Part shown: positions 1-6,314 of the stretch, piece after piece
Layout: the number at the start of each line of letters is the position of its first letter
Numbering within the stretch: the stretch's first letter is position 1
NCBI GenBank assembly: GCA_964638165.1
Contig: CAZWYJ010000022.1
Location: 1 to 17,464 of the forward strand
Reading direction: 5' to 3'
Source of the DNA: 2-12-FULL-60-25 sp964638165
GTDB taxonomy: Bacteria; Patescibacteriota; Patescibacteriia; 2-12-FULL-60-25
Length of the DNA: 17,464 nucleotides
Notes under the pieces: generated by a model
What the model was told of the DNA's origin: nothing
The model's input: only the letters and a program-made list of their open reading frames with translations
Database searches by the model: none
Program-made: the position numbers and the translations under genes

Positions 1-64
1 GCTATGGCACATCTTGAAGATGTATTATTCATACTAAGTCTGCTAGTCTAGAGCCATCAATAAT

Positions 65-241
65 ATGCATTTAAAAAAGAGAACAATACAAGATCTTCAA
101 AGAATTATTAAGCGAGATTATGGCCAAACTCTTAGCGAAGAGGAGGCAAACGAGCTCGGAATCTCCTTATTGCGTTTAACTAGACTGGCTTTAACAGCAC
201 AAGCAAGAGCCCTTGAAAAGGCCGAAAAACAGAAGTCCTAA
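65..241 (+). CDS. Small CPR-type hypothetical protein (58 aa)
   Basis: An ATG at 65 opens a 58-codon frame ending in TAA at 239-241. The product is mostly helical and charged, with a segment reading KRDYGQTLSEEEANELG followed by a leucine-rich helix and a Lys/Glu-rich tail. From memory, very similar short proteins (basic start, 'DYG...L...EA..LG..LL') are common in CPR genomes, often beside site-specific recombinases; that link is recollection and no recombinase is visible here because the window starts 64 bases upstream. No Shine-Dalgarno sequence precedes the ATG. The gene sits in the most AT-rich part of the window, unlike everything to its right, which fits the edge of a transferred element. 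Function unknown. Confidence 0.6.
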   Translation: MHLKKRTIQDLQRIIKRDYGQTLSEEEANELGISLLRLTRLALTAQARALEKAEKQKS

Positions 242-314
242 GTACTGTCGCATTTGTCGCATTTTGGTTAAATCAGACCCCGACCCACATGCCTGGTCAG
301 CTCAGCTATTTTCA

Positions 315-323
315 TGCTAAAAT
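315..323 (+). promoter_or_regulatory. Possible extended -10 promoter element
   Basis: TGC followed by TAAAAT forms an extended -10 box at 315-323. A transcript starting near 330 would run about 80 nt into the hairpin at 371-408 and contains no reading frame of note, so it could be a small RNA. There is no convincing -35 box. Weak call. Confidence 0.25.
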
Positions 324-370
324 ACCCTTATAAACATTGAAGTCACGGGTACTTAACCCGACTACACCGC

Positions 371-408
371 CACGTAAAAACCGCGCTTCAAAGCGCGGTT
401 TTTACGTG
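371..408. terminator. Bidirectional terminator hairpin
   Basis: Perfect 18-bp inverted repeat with a 2-nt centre (CA at 389-390). A GC core is flanked by five A on the left and five T on the right, so it can act as an intrinsic terminator on either strand. It would stop rightward transcription from the 58-aa gene region and leftward transcription from the right. Confidence 0.8.
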
Positions 409-534
409 CCACGCGGCTGAAGCGAAGCGGAGGCTTTACATGGCTTTATTGCATTTCGCCAGCGCGGTTCACGTGGCTCCGCCACTCAATATACCGAGTG
501 TTGGAGCTACGAAGGTCGCGACCGCGCCCAATGC

Positions 535-560
535 AAAACAGCCCTTCACGGGGTTGTTTT
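535..560. terminator. Terminator-like hairpin
   Basis: AAAACAGCCC pairs with GGGTTGTTTT around a short loop, with one G-T wobble. A-runs and T-runs on the two arms make it terminator-like in both directions. It lies directly after the paired region 449-536 and 86 bases beyond the stop of the minus-strand lipocalin-like gene. Confidence 0.55.
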
Positions 561-621
561 GTTAATTACCCTGTCCGAAAGGGGCTGACCCACGCGTTTC
601 AAAATCCATCCTCATCTTCTC

Positions 622-642
622 TATTCCATATTCCAAATTCCA
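622..642. repeat. 7-bp tandem repeat tract (TATTCCA word)
   Basis: Three consecutive 7-bp units, TATTCCA, TATTCCA and AATTCCA, end 3 bases from the stop codon of the lipocalin-like gene. A degenerate reverse-complement version (GAATTGG, GAATGGA) lies at about 1749-1762 just upstream of the same gene. One member of the heptamer family found across this window. Confidence 0.7.
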
Positions 643-645
643 AAC

Positions 646-1734
646 TCACCTTCTCCCCATCCGCTTCCACCCGGCTACGAGCGTCTTCTTGATCTGCGCG
701 ATAAACTCCTTTTCCACCAAAGCCAGATAGCTGTAATCGGACGGGTAGCCCACGAGCTCCATATACCCGACGCCTTTCACCTTTTTGCGTTTCACCATCC
801 CCTCGACCTCAATCGGGCACTCCCAGTAATTGATCGTCCCGTAAATCATCTCCTGATCCTTGAGGAGCGCGCGGACATTGAGCGAGATGCGCTTTTCCGG
901 GATATCAATCGTCCATGTCATCGGATACTCGGCCTTGGTTTTTGCGCTCTTCCAGACCTGCTTGCCCGGCGTGAACATCACTCGGTGGCCATGCGTGGAT
1001 ACGCCGTACCTGTTCATGACGTCAGCTATCAAGATTTTTCGATCATGATCGTCGTATTCCACGCACATAATGTCCGTGCCGTCATCGAGCTGAAGGCAGA
1101 ACCACGTCCATGTATCCGCGCTATACGGAACATCCGCCCACTGATGATCCATCCACCCCCTCCCTTCTACCTCAATGCGCTTTCCATCCATGGAGAGCGA
1201 GCCTTTGGTCGCAAGATCCGTGAGCGAGTAGTAATAAGTCCCCTTCCCGTTTAATGCCAAATACCCACCTCCGCCTTCGAGGAGCGGGGCTTTTCGGGAA
1301 AGGAAATCCAAATCGAGAAGATCGCCTTTTACGTGGAAACGAAACGGCTCGGTTTCCGCGATCTCATTATTCACGTAGCCACGAAAGATCATCGGATCAA
1401 TGTAGTTCACGAAAAAGCGGTCGCGCGGAAAACTGTCATGCGAGATGAGGGAGATGTTCTGGACGGACTTATAGCTCTTGCCGCTCGCGATATCCGAAAC
1501 AATCGAGTGGGCAAAGTAGACGTACGGCCAGGTCGGGACGAGCTTTTTGAACGGGACCTTGTTCAAAAACGGGATATTCACCTTTTCCACATTCACCCTG
1601 AATAAGCAGTCCATAAATCCATACCGCTTCCCCGCGCGATCCTTCACGTGGCCATTGAAATACCACCACTCCGTAATCGCCGAATGCGGACCATGATCCT
1701 GTGGAAACTGAACAAGCTGAATGCGCTTTTTCAT
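646..1734 (-). CDS. CrtC/AttH-like lipocalin-fold protein (362 aa)
   Basis: The product carries the signature of the carotenoid 1,2-hydratase (CrtC)/AttH lipocalin-like family. DHGPH, then TEWWYFNGH, lie at residues 13-29, and GRGWMDHQW lies at 191-199, matching the family's 'W-x-D-x-x-W' region; the chain then continues with a second beta-rich half (WTWFCLQLDDGTDIM). Known members hydrate carotenoid double bonds or are uncharacterised secreted or cytoplasmic lipocalin-like enzymes. No other pigment gene is in this window, so hydratase activity should not be assumed. No signal peptide: the start is MKKRIQLVQFPQD. The ATG at 1734 has no Shine-Dalgarno; an AATACT/TACTAT-like -10 lies within about 12 bases of it, so a leaderless mRNA is plausible. 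The gene stands alone, with 7-bp repeats at both ends. Confidence 0.8.
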   Translation of the reverse strand: MKKRIQLVQFPQDHGPHSAITEWWYFNGHVKDRAGKRYGFMDCLFRVNVEKVNIPFLNKVPFKKLVPTWPYVYFAHSIVSDIASGKSYKSVQNISLISHDSFPRDRFFVNYIDPMIFRGYVNNEIAETEPFRFHVKGDLLDLDFLSRKAPLLEGGGGYLALNGKGTYYYSLTDLATKGSLSMDGKRIEVEGRGWMDHQWADVPYSADTWTWFCLQLDDGTDIMCVEYDDHDRKILIADVMNRYGVSTHGHRVMFTPGKQVWKSAKTKAEYPMTWTIDIPEKRISLNVRALLKDQEMIYGTINYWECPIEVEGMVKRKKVKGVGYMELVGYPSDYSYLALVEKEFIAQIKKTLVAGWKRMGRR

Positions 1735-1785
1735 GCAAATAGTATTGCAGAATTGGGAATGGAAGGGTAGAAGATACTCACATTC

Positions 1786-2037
1786 CTATGCCAAACCGTC
1801 ATACGTTGATTCACTCCTCCGCTCAATCGCCAAAATGACAGGTTCTGCTTGCGGAACAAGGGTAAAGATAATGCGGAGATCGCCCTTCCTGACTCGATAA
1901 ATATGCGCGTGACCTTTCAATTTTTTCACATCAAGACCCGCAAATTTTTGCGCGAGGATTGATTCAATGAGCCCGATCACCCATCGCCGCTCTTTTACGG
2001 AAAGCTTTTGCAATGCCTTCTGAATGCGGTCGCTCAT
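1786..2037 (-). CDS. RelE/ParE-family toxin (83 aa)
   Basis: A small basic protein with the RelE/ParE fold pattern: N-terminal helices (SDRIQKALQKLSVKERRWV), then LKGHAHIYRVRKGDLRIIF, the strand-turn-strand region typical of RelE-type toxins, and a C-terminal strand VILAIERRSE. Family members cleave mRNA in the ribosome A site (RelE branch) or poison gyrase (ParE branch); sequence alone does not decide which, though the YRVRKGDLRIIF stretch resembles the RelE branch. It begins 3 bases after the stop codon of the upstream Phd-like gene, the usual antitoxin-toxin order, so the two are surely cotranscribed and probably translationally coupled. Length is normal for the family. Confidence 0.85.
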   Translation of the reverse strand: MSDRIQKALQKLSVKERRWVIGLIESILAQKFAGLDVKKLKGHAHIYRVRKGDLRIIFTLVPQAEPVILAIERRSESTYDGLA

Positions 2038-2040
2038 ACC

Positions 2041-2262
2041 CTAAAGCGCCTTAAGCCGCGAGAGGAGCTCTGAAGCGCGGATGCCGTTCTTTTGTAACTG
2101 CGTAAAATCAACAACCGTCTCCCACGCCTCATCTTCGACCGGAGAAATTGTAAAAATGGGCTTTGAGCGCTTCATGACGATAAAGGACTGACCAGATTGA
2201 ACGCGCTTCTCATACGCCCCCATATTTTCACGAAGTTGTTTTAATCCAATGATCTGCGACAT
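2041..2262 (-). CDS. Phd/YefM-family antitoxin (73 aa)
   Basis: The N-terminus (IIGLKQLRENMGAYEKRVQSGQSFIVMKRSKPIFTISP) is the Phd/YefM fold: an 'LR.N...Y...V..G..F.V...SKP...I.P' pattern that forms the DNA-binding dimer. The C-terminal part (about residues 45-73) is the flexible helix expected to wrap and neutralise the toxin encoded next. The stop TAG is 3 bases before the toxin ATG. Upstream lie two adjacent short palindromes overlapping the likely promoter, as expected for autoregulation by the complex. No Shine-Dalgarno is visible before the ATG. Confidence 0.88.
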   Translation of the reverse strand: MSQIIGLKQLRENMGAYEKRVQSGQSFIVMKRSKPIFTISPVEDEAWETVVDFTQLQKNGIRASELLSRLKAL

Positions 2263-2268
2263 ACGCTA

Positions 2269-2293
2269 AAGATAATCTTAAGATAAACTTATC
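2269..2293 (-). promoter_or_regulatory. Likely operator/promoter of the toxin-antitoxin operon
   Basis: Two neighbouring palindromes: AAGAT-A-ATCTT at 2269-2279 and GATAA-AC-TTATC at 2282-2293. AAGATAA is also repeated directly at 2269-2275 and 2280-2286, giving evenly spaced half-sites. They lie 7-31 bases upstream of the antitoxin start and contain TATCTT-like -10 sequence on the minus strand. Operators of this layout bind Phd/YefM dimers; occupancy here is inferred. Confidence 0.6.
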
Positions 2294-2362
2294 GTATCGA
2301 ACGTGCCCAGAATGGTCAAGGGAGAAACCGATCTGGGTTTTCCTCACACCGCGTGATACGCT

Positions 2363-2614
2363 ATGCATGACGATATGCGAAAATTCATGCGACTCTTTCA
2401 TAAAAAGCGAAGTCTCCCCGCCTACTTCGCCCGCAATCTCCTGAACGTCCTCGCGATCGTCCTGATCTGGCGCGGACTGTGGTATATCCTCGACTACATA
2501 GACATAGCCGTCTTCCATGGCGAGCACTTCGTGACCGTGGTTCTTGGCATCATCGCCGGCTTTGCCATCCTCTACATTCCGGACGAGGAGTTGAGCGAGT
2601 TGGAGAAACTCTAG
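2363..2614 (+). CDS. Small two-helix membrane protein (83 aa)
   Basis: A basic N-terminus (residues 1-24, with FMRLFHKKRS) is followed by two hydrophobic segments, NLLNVLAIVLIWRGLWYIL (about 25-43) and HFVTVVLGIIAGFAILYIP (about 55-73), then a short acidic tail (DEELSELEKL). The pattern 'N..N...I..IWRG.WY..D' matches a small membrane protein I have seen repeatedly in CPR genomes; no function is known to me. No Shine-Dalgarno precedes the ATG at 2363; the in-frame ATG at 2375 is an alternative start. The gene runs toward the heptamer inverted repeat at 2618-2709 and the terminator at 2719-2752. Confidence 0.75.
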   Translation: MHDDMRKFMRLFHKKRSLPAYFARNLLNVLAIVLIWRGLWYILDYIDIAVFHGEHFVTVVLGIIAGFAILYIPDEELSELEKL

Positions 2615-2617
2615 AAG

Positions 2618-2709
2618 AGTAGTTAGTAGTTAGTAGCTAGTAGCTAGGGGCTAGGGTTTGGAAGAAAAATTCCGATCCCTAGCTACTAGCTACTAAATGC
2701 TAGCTACTC
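2618..2709. repeat. Inverted pair of 7-bp tandem repeat tracts (AGTAGCT/CTAGCTA)
   Basis: The left tract at 2618-2659 has six 7-bp units (AGTAGTT twice, AGTAGCT twice, AGGGGCT, AGGGTTT). The right tract at 2679-2709 has four units (CTAGCTA, CTAGCTA, CTAAATG, CTAGCTA) that are largely its reverse complement. A 19-bp AT-rich spacer separates them, so the whole can fold into a long hairpin. It separates the small membrane protein gene from the accessory block to the right. The same TAGCTAC-type word returns at 6101-6142. Confidence 0.85.
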
Positions 2710-2718
2710 ATAAATAAG

Positions 2719-2752
2719 AACACCCGGCTCGCTTGACGCGAAACCGGGTGTT
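2719..2752. terminator. Terminator between convergent genes
   Basis: AACACCCGG (2719-2727) pairs with CCGGGTGTT (2744-2752). It lies downstream of both the plus-strand small membrane protein gene and the minus-strand 577-aa gene, so it can serve both. Confidence 0.7.
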
Positions 2753-2803
2753 TGATCTTCAACGGAGAACCCGTCTTAGATCATTAAGGAAGAAAGAACA
2801 ACG

Positions 2804-4537
2804 CTACTTCTTCGCGCTCCGGCTCCGGAGGAACGCGATGGCCTCAGCGGCCTTGGTCCTCTGCTCTTCGGAAGAACCCGGAGTGGTCGCCGGGGGAGCC
2901 GACGACGGAGTGGCGCGGGAAGGAGTCCGCGCCTTTCTCGAAGGAGGGAGCGGGGGGCGCGGGGGCTGCGCGCTTGCCAGAGGACTCACCACGGGCTCAT
3001 CTGGCTTGGAAGTGTCCTTGGCCTTTCGTTCGGCCTCCGCGAGAAGACGGAGAGCCTTCTCGTCAAGCGCCTTGCCGGCCAGAACGACCATTTTCGGGAG
3101 TAGCTCCCCGACCAAGGCCTTCGCCAACTCTCTCTTGGACTCCTCCTTGCCTTCACCCTCTTCCGTGGCCGGAGGATCGTCGGAGACGGAGCCAACCTTA
3201 CGTTCCGTTGCCGCAACGCAGGCGTTGGCGGCTCCGTACACATTGGGCTGGATCAGGCCGTACGCCAGGTACGCCCCGACCATGGAAGCGAGGACGAAGA
3301 CCGTCCACGCACCCGCTCTGATGGCCTTCGGTGGCCTCGCATCCGAGGCGACCTTGAAAGCCCCGACCCCTGCCACAATGAAGGCGCTTACGCCAGCCAT
3401 TGTGACGAGGTAGTACTTCCACCCCATGGCGACGCCGGTCGGAGTGACCACCGTAAACACCTTGCAGGCATACCCTGCGTAGTAGTAGTACGGTGCGACC
3501 CAACCGACCAAGGCCAGAAGTGCCAGACCTCCGAGCAGGTAGTAGACGAGCTGCTTCCCCTGCTTGTAGCTCTGGAGCTTATCCACGGCCTTGGCACCCG
3601 TGGCAGCGGCGAGGAGTTTGACGGTAGGAACTCCGACGAGGAGGAGGATGAACACCCACCCCATCAGGCCCACCCTCGAAACGATGGCGTTCCACGCGAT
3701 CAGGAGCAGGATCGCGAAGGAACACAACGCCGCAACCTTGGTGCTCCACGTGAGCGCGGAGGTCTCCTTCAGCTCCCCGCGCTCTTCGATGATCCTCTTG
3801 ATCTCCGCGGCCCGATCATCTCGGGCTTCCTCCGCATCTGACCACTTGTACCCCGCGAAGAGTACGAAGATGTGGTCCGCCAATCCCGGCAGATCCTTGA
3901 CGAAGATCCGGGACGTCTTGAACGCCACGTATCTCACCAAGGACTCGAAAGACACGATGGTCGCGTACGCGAGCAGGAGGAAGATGAACGCGAAGACCGC
4001 GTACCCCACGCTCCTGTCCATGTAGCCCCATGCCGTGAACGTCACGGACATGGCGATGAGCGTAACCGGAATGGCCACGCCCAGGGACGGGATCGAGATC
4101 CACTCCGGATGCCACGAATCCTCTTCGAGGTCGTAGCGTCCGAATGCGTCATTCCAGACGCGTCCCCCGTCAGGACCCCGGACGTACTTGGGTTTGGCCC
4201 ATTGGAGGAGGATTGCATATCCTCCGTAGAGGACGGACGCGACCATGACGATCAAGACCGCGAACTTGTACCAGCCGGGGTGAACAGCTGGGACATTCCA
4301 TGTCATCGCGATCCCCGTGATCGCGAACAGGATTGCCATCACCGCGGAGATGATCTGAAGCGGCTTTGCCGCGTTCAGCCGGTACCACGTCTTGATGGTT
4401 GCCCATCGCGACTCGATCTCCGCGCTGGCTTGATCCAGTACGGCTCCGACATCCTCATGGAGCCGGAGGCGCCATCCTGCGATGAGCGCGGCCCATGGCA
4501 CCGTATATCCGAACAACTTGTCCAAAAAATTTTCCAT
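2804..4537 (-). CDS. Nine-helix membrane protein of unknown function, Pro/Ala-rich tail (577 aa)
   Basis: I do not recognise a family. Hydrophobic segments are visible at about 61-80, 91-111, 149-171, 178-200, 267-285, 290-309, 329-348, 375-396 and 408-428. The first 55 residues are amphipathic and soluble (ESRWATIKTWYR), and a charged cytoplasmic-type stretch (about 231-262, with two Glu/Arg-rich helices) splits the helices into groups of four and five. An aromatic YYYYAGY run lies at about 350-356. The tail from about 441 is soluble: an acidic part, a helical Lys/Glu/Leu part, then a Pro/Ser/Ala-rich linker and a final short helix. AGGA lies 6 bases before the ATG. It follows the 398-aa gene by 118 bases, in the same unit. 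It could be a scaffold, transporter or assembly protein; no catalytic motif is seen. Confidence 0.8.
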   Translation of the reverse strand: MENFLDKLFGYTVPWAALIAGWRLRLHEDVGAVLDQASAEIESRWATIKTWYRLNAAKPLQIISAVMAILFAITGIAMTWNVPAVHPGWYKFAVLIVMVASVLYGGYAILLQWAKPKYVRGPDGGRVWNDAFGRYDLEEDSWHPEWISIPSLGVAIPVTLIAMSVTFTAWGYMDRSVGYAVFAFIFLLLAYATIVSFESLVRYVAFKTSRIFVKDLPGLADHIFVLFAGYKWSDAEEARDDRAAEIKRIIEERGELKETSALTWSTKVAALCSFAILLLIAWNAIVSRVGLMGWVFILLLVGVPTVKLLAAATGAKAVDKLQSYKQGKQLVYYLLGGLALLALVGWVAPYYYYAGYACKVFTVVTPTGVAMGWKYYLVTMAGVSAFIVAGVGAFKVASDARPPKAIRAGAWTVFVLASMVGAYLAYGLIQPNVYGAANACVAATERKVGSVSDDPPATEEGEGKEESKRELAKALVGELLPKMVVLAGKALDEKALRLLAEAERKAKDTSKPDEPVVSPLASAQPPRPPLPPSRKARTPSRATPSSAPPATTPGSSEEQRTKAAEAIAFLRSRSAKK

Positions 4538-4573
4538 CTCTTATCCTATCTGCGAAGCGCATGGGATAACGCT

Positions 4574-4642
4574 CCGCTTTGAGCGGTTGGTGTTGTTTTG
4601 TGCAGAAGCTTGGCATCCGTCTCTTGCGAAACGAATGCCAAG
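4574..4642 (-). promoter_or_regulatory. Two hairpins in the gap between the 398-aa and 577-aa genes
   Basis: CCGCT-TTG-AGCGG lies at 4574-4586. CTTGGCAT at 4609-4616 pairs with ATGCCAAG at 4635-4642. No T-run follows on the minus strand, so these look like RNA stability or processing elements within a transcript rather than a terminator. They may tune the ratio of the two proteins. Confidence 0.45.
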
Positions 4643-4655
4643 TTCCACGGATTGA

Positions 4656-5852
4656 CTACCTGTGCCGTCCGAGACGGTCTCGGGTCCGCCGCCTCATGTC
4701 TGCAGCGGACTGATGTCGGTGATTCGCATCCGCGCGCATCGCATCCCTCGCCTTATCGAACTCTGGCCCGCGAAGGATGAGGACATTCCCCACCTTCTTC
4801 GCGATGCGAGAGACGATCGCCGTGGGTTCTTGGCTCTCGTGAGCCTCGATGTGGCTCTCCATGACCCTCTTGAGGCTCGCCACGGCCATGGCCAGAACAG
4901 GCTGTGGCCAATAGCGCGGTTCAGTCGGCAAACCCGGAACCGAGGTGGGGCTCCCATCCTTTTCGATACCGATCGCTCGGTTCAAAACGGACAGGAACGA
5001 CTGAACGGTCCACACGGACTCGATCTCGCACTTTGAGATGGCCTTGCAATCACCTTCCAGCGGGACGAGTCTTCCGGCCACCCGCATGAGATCCTCGTAG
5101 AATCGAGCGCATCTCCATTCGGACGACCCTTCGAACGCGCGCCCCATGTCTGCGAGCACATCGTCCAGCGGTCGTCCACCCTTCTTCTCCGAAGCGTTTG
5201 ACGGCTCCGAAACCGAAGGTGCGGGCGGCTGGCTGAAGAACGCCCGAACATCCTCGGGCAGCTCGCACGCACAGCAGGGCGGGATCTCGATGGCCTCCGG
5301 ATCGATCTCGAGGATCTGCTCGAGCGTCCGAATTCGGACATCGGCCACGTAAGAGGGGCTCGTCGGATCCCTAAGAACCGACGAGCAGTCCATCGCGTGG
5401 ACTTCGTAGATCGCCTTGCCTCGGTAGAGGCCGACCAGGAGGGCGTACTGTTGCCCCCCCTTCGTCTGGAGGATCTTCTCGATCGCCGGGATGCGATCGT
5501 TCCTCGACCCCCGATCCGCTTCCTGAACTCCGAGGAGTTCCAGGATGGTCTCGATGAGGGTATCGAACCCCTCATGCGTGACCCTTGCGACCACGTCCGG
5601 ACGGAGGTTGAAGAACCTCGTCAGGTTCATGATCGCGATCTGCCGCGGCGCGTACGCCATAGTGCGGAGCACGAAGCTCAGCGTGGCGCGAGTGGCGGGC
5701 GTGATGTTGCCCACATTCACCCGGAACCATCGGGAAGCTTCCTTGCCTCCCCTGGTCCCCATGAGTACCTGACCCGCGTACTTGGCGAAATCCTCCGCTA
5801 AAAGTTTCGCGGTGTTCCCGCTATTCGGGAGCAAGTCCTTGAACTTCATCAT
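4656..5852 (-). CDS. Soluble protein of unknown function (398 aa)
   Basis: I do not recognise a family. There is no signal peptide and no membrane helix, so it is probably cytoplasmic. Residues 1-205 look like a compact, mostly helical domain with a strand-rich centre (QQYALLVGLYRGKAIYEVHAMDCSSVL). A CCAC cluster lies at 193-196, a Pro/Ser-rich linker at about 208-227, a second helical domain from 228, and a very basic, Arg-rich end (RRRTRDRLGRHR) that could bind nucleic acid or membrane. The start is well supported: GGAGG lies a few bases before the first of two ATGs, and a consensus promoter lies about 100 bases upstream. It is the first gene of a unit whose second product is the nine-helix membrane protein, so a peripheral partner role is a reasonable guess. 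Confidence 0.78.
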   Translation of the reverse strand: MMKFKDLLPNSGNTAKLLAEDFAKYAGQVLMGTRGGKEASRWFRVNVGNITPATRATLSFVLRTMAYAPRQIAIMNLTRFFNLRPDVVARVTHEGFDTLIETILELLGVQEADRGSRNDRIPAIEKILQTKGGQQYALLVGLYRGKAIYEVHAMDCSSVLRDPTSPSYVADVRIRTLEQILEIDPEAIEIPPCCACELPEDVRAFFSQPPAPSVSEPSNASEKKGGRPLDDVLADMGRAFEGSSEWRCARFYEDLMRVAGRLVPLEGDCKAISKCEIESVWTVQSFLSVLNRAIGIEKDGSPTSVPGLPTEPRYWPQPVLAMAVASLKRVMESHIEAHESQEPTAIVSRIAKKVGNVLILRGPEFDKARDAMRADANHRHQSAADMRRRTRDRLGRHR

Positions 5853-5888
5853 GATCTACCTCCTTGGTAGCTATAGTGTTGTTCTATT

Positions 5889-5931
5889 GTCGAAGTTGCG
5901 TTCGACCATCCTTGTTCGGGCGGAATCCGCC
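5889..5931 (-). promoter_or_regulatory. Two hairpins in the 5' leader of the 398-aa gene
   Basis: On the transcript these are GGCGG-ATT-CCGCC (5919-5931) and GTCGAA-6 nt-TTCGAC (5889-5906). They lie in a leader of about 90 nt between the predicted start of transcription near 5942 and the ATG at 5852. Confidence 0.5.
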
Positions 5932-5948
5932 ATCGAAAAGGATTAACC

Positions 5949-5977
5949 TTTATACCATATAATCACGGTTTTGTCAA
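5949..5977 (-). promoter_or_regulatory. Consensus sigma-70 promoter of the minus-strand unit
   Basis: TTGACA (complement of 5972-5977), a 17-bp spacer, then TATAAA (complement of 5949-5954), preceded by TGG to give an extended -10. This is a near-perfect housekeeping promoter, and it closely matches the divergent promoter at 6188-6216. Confidence 0.88.
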
Positions 5978-6008
5978 GCGTAGTAGGCAAGAAAAAAACA
6001 CTACATTT

Positions 6009-6164
6009 CGAAGTTCGTATTTCGTATTTCGGGGATGATGAAAATGGCTATATTTTGGCCTCATTGAGAGAAATAGATAATGATAGATCTCTACCTCCCA
6101 CCCTAGCGACAAGCTACTAGCTACAAGCTACTAGCTACCCCCGAAATACGAAATACGAACTTCG
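6009..6164. repeat. 156-bp element with perfect 26-bp terminal inverted repeats
   Basis: Positions 6009-6034 are the exact reverse complement of 6139-6164. Each arm contains two CGTATTT heptamers (or the complement) and ends in GGGG/CCCC facing inward. The 104-bp interior ends in a second period-7 tract (6101-6142: CCCTAGC, GACAAGC, TACTAGC, TACAAGC, TACTAGC, TACCCCC). No reading frame and no clear target duplication (flanks CATTT and AGCTA). It lies between the two divergent promoters. Confidence 0.85.
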
Positions 6165-6187
6165 AGCTATGAGTGCGCCAAGTCATC

Positions 6188-6216
6188 TTGACAAGATCGG
6201 GATTTTATGCTATAAA
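6188..6216 (+). promoter_or_regulatory. Consensus sigma-70 promoter of the plus-strand lipoprotein unit
   Basis: TTGACA at 6188-6193, a 17-bp spacer, TATAAA at 6211-6216, with TGC giving an extended -10. It agrees with the minus-strand promoter at 12 of 17 spacer positions as well as in both boxes. The leader to the ATG at 6315 is about 90 nt and holds CTCGTT-5 nt-AACGAG (6261-6277). Confidence 0.88.
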
Positions 6217-6314
6217 GATCTATTCCAGCTGAGACTCTGTCTTGGTCGGAATGAAAACCGCTCGTTCACAAAACGAGAGATTCAACCCCCTTACCAAAGG
6301 GAGGAAGGTTCAGT

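Larger units (their letters stand above)
409..645. other. Non-coding stretch with paired segments
   Basis: No supported gene between the hairpin at 371-408 and the lipocalin-like gene. Two 7-bp pairings are visible: 449-455 with 530-536 (TTGCATT/AATGCAA) and 462-468 with 521-527 (GCGCGGT/ACCGCGC). Enclosed are GTGGC-TCC-GCCAC (473-485), the competing pair CACTC/GAGTG (483-487, 496-500) and the palindrome GGTCGCGACC (514-523). This could be a structured RNA that runs into the hairpin at 535-560, or a decayed palindromic repeat. I do not recognise an RNA family. Confidence 0.35.

Noticed and set aside
1..51. 3' end of an upstream gene (frame 1, ending TAG at 49-51)
   Set aside because: Only 16 codons are visible (ending LSLLV) with no recognisable motif, and other frames also end nearby, so a partial gene cannot be supported.
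338..372. tRNA 3' end or tmRNA remnant (CGGGT...ACCCG stem)
   Set aside because: The loop is the wrong length and lacks TTCGA, no acceptor partner is found upstream and there is no proper CCA end. It is at most a weak attachment-site candidate.
2733..3413. Open frame of 226 codons on the plus strand opposite the 577-aa gene
   Set aside because: It lies antisense to the Pro/Ala/Ser-rich tail of a clearly better gene, starts inside the terminator region, and gives a low-complexity Ser/Ala/Arg product typical of a GC-driven shadow frame.
3872..4582. Open frame of 236 codons on the plus strand opposite the nine-helix protein
   Set aside because: The product is an Arg/Asp/His-rich chain without structure, on the antisense strand of a gene with clean membrane helices and a Shine-Dalgarno.
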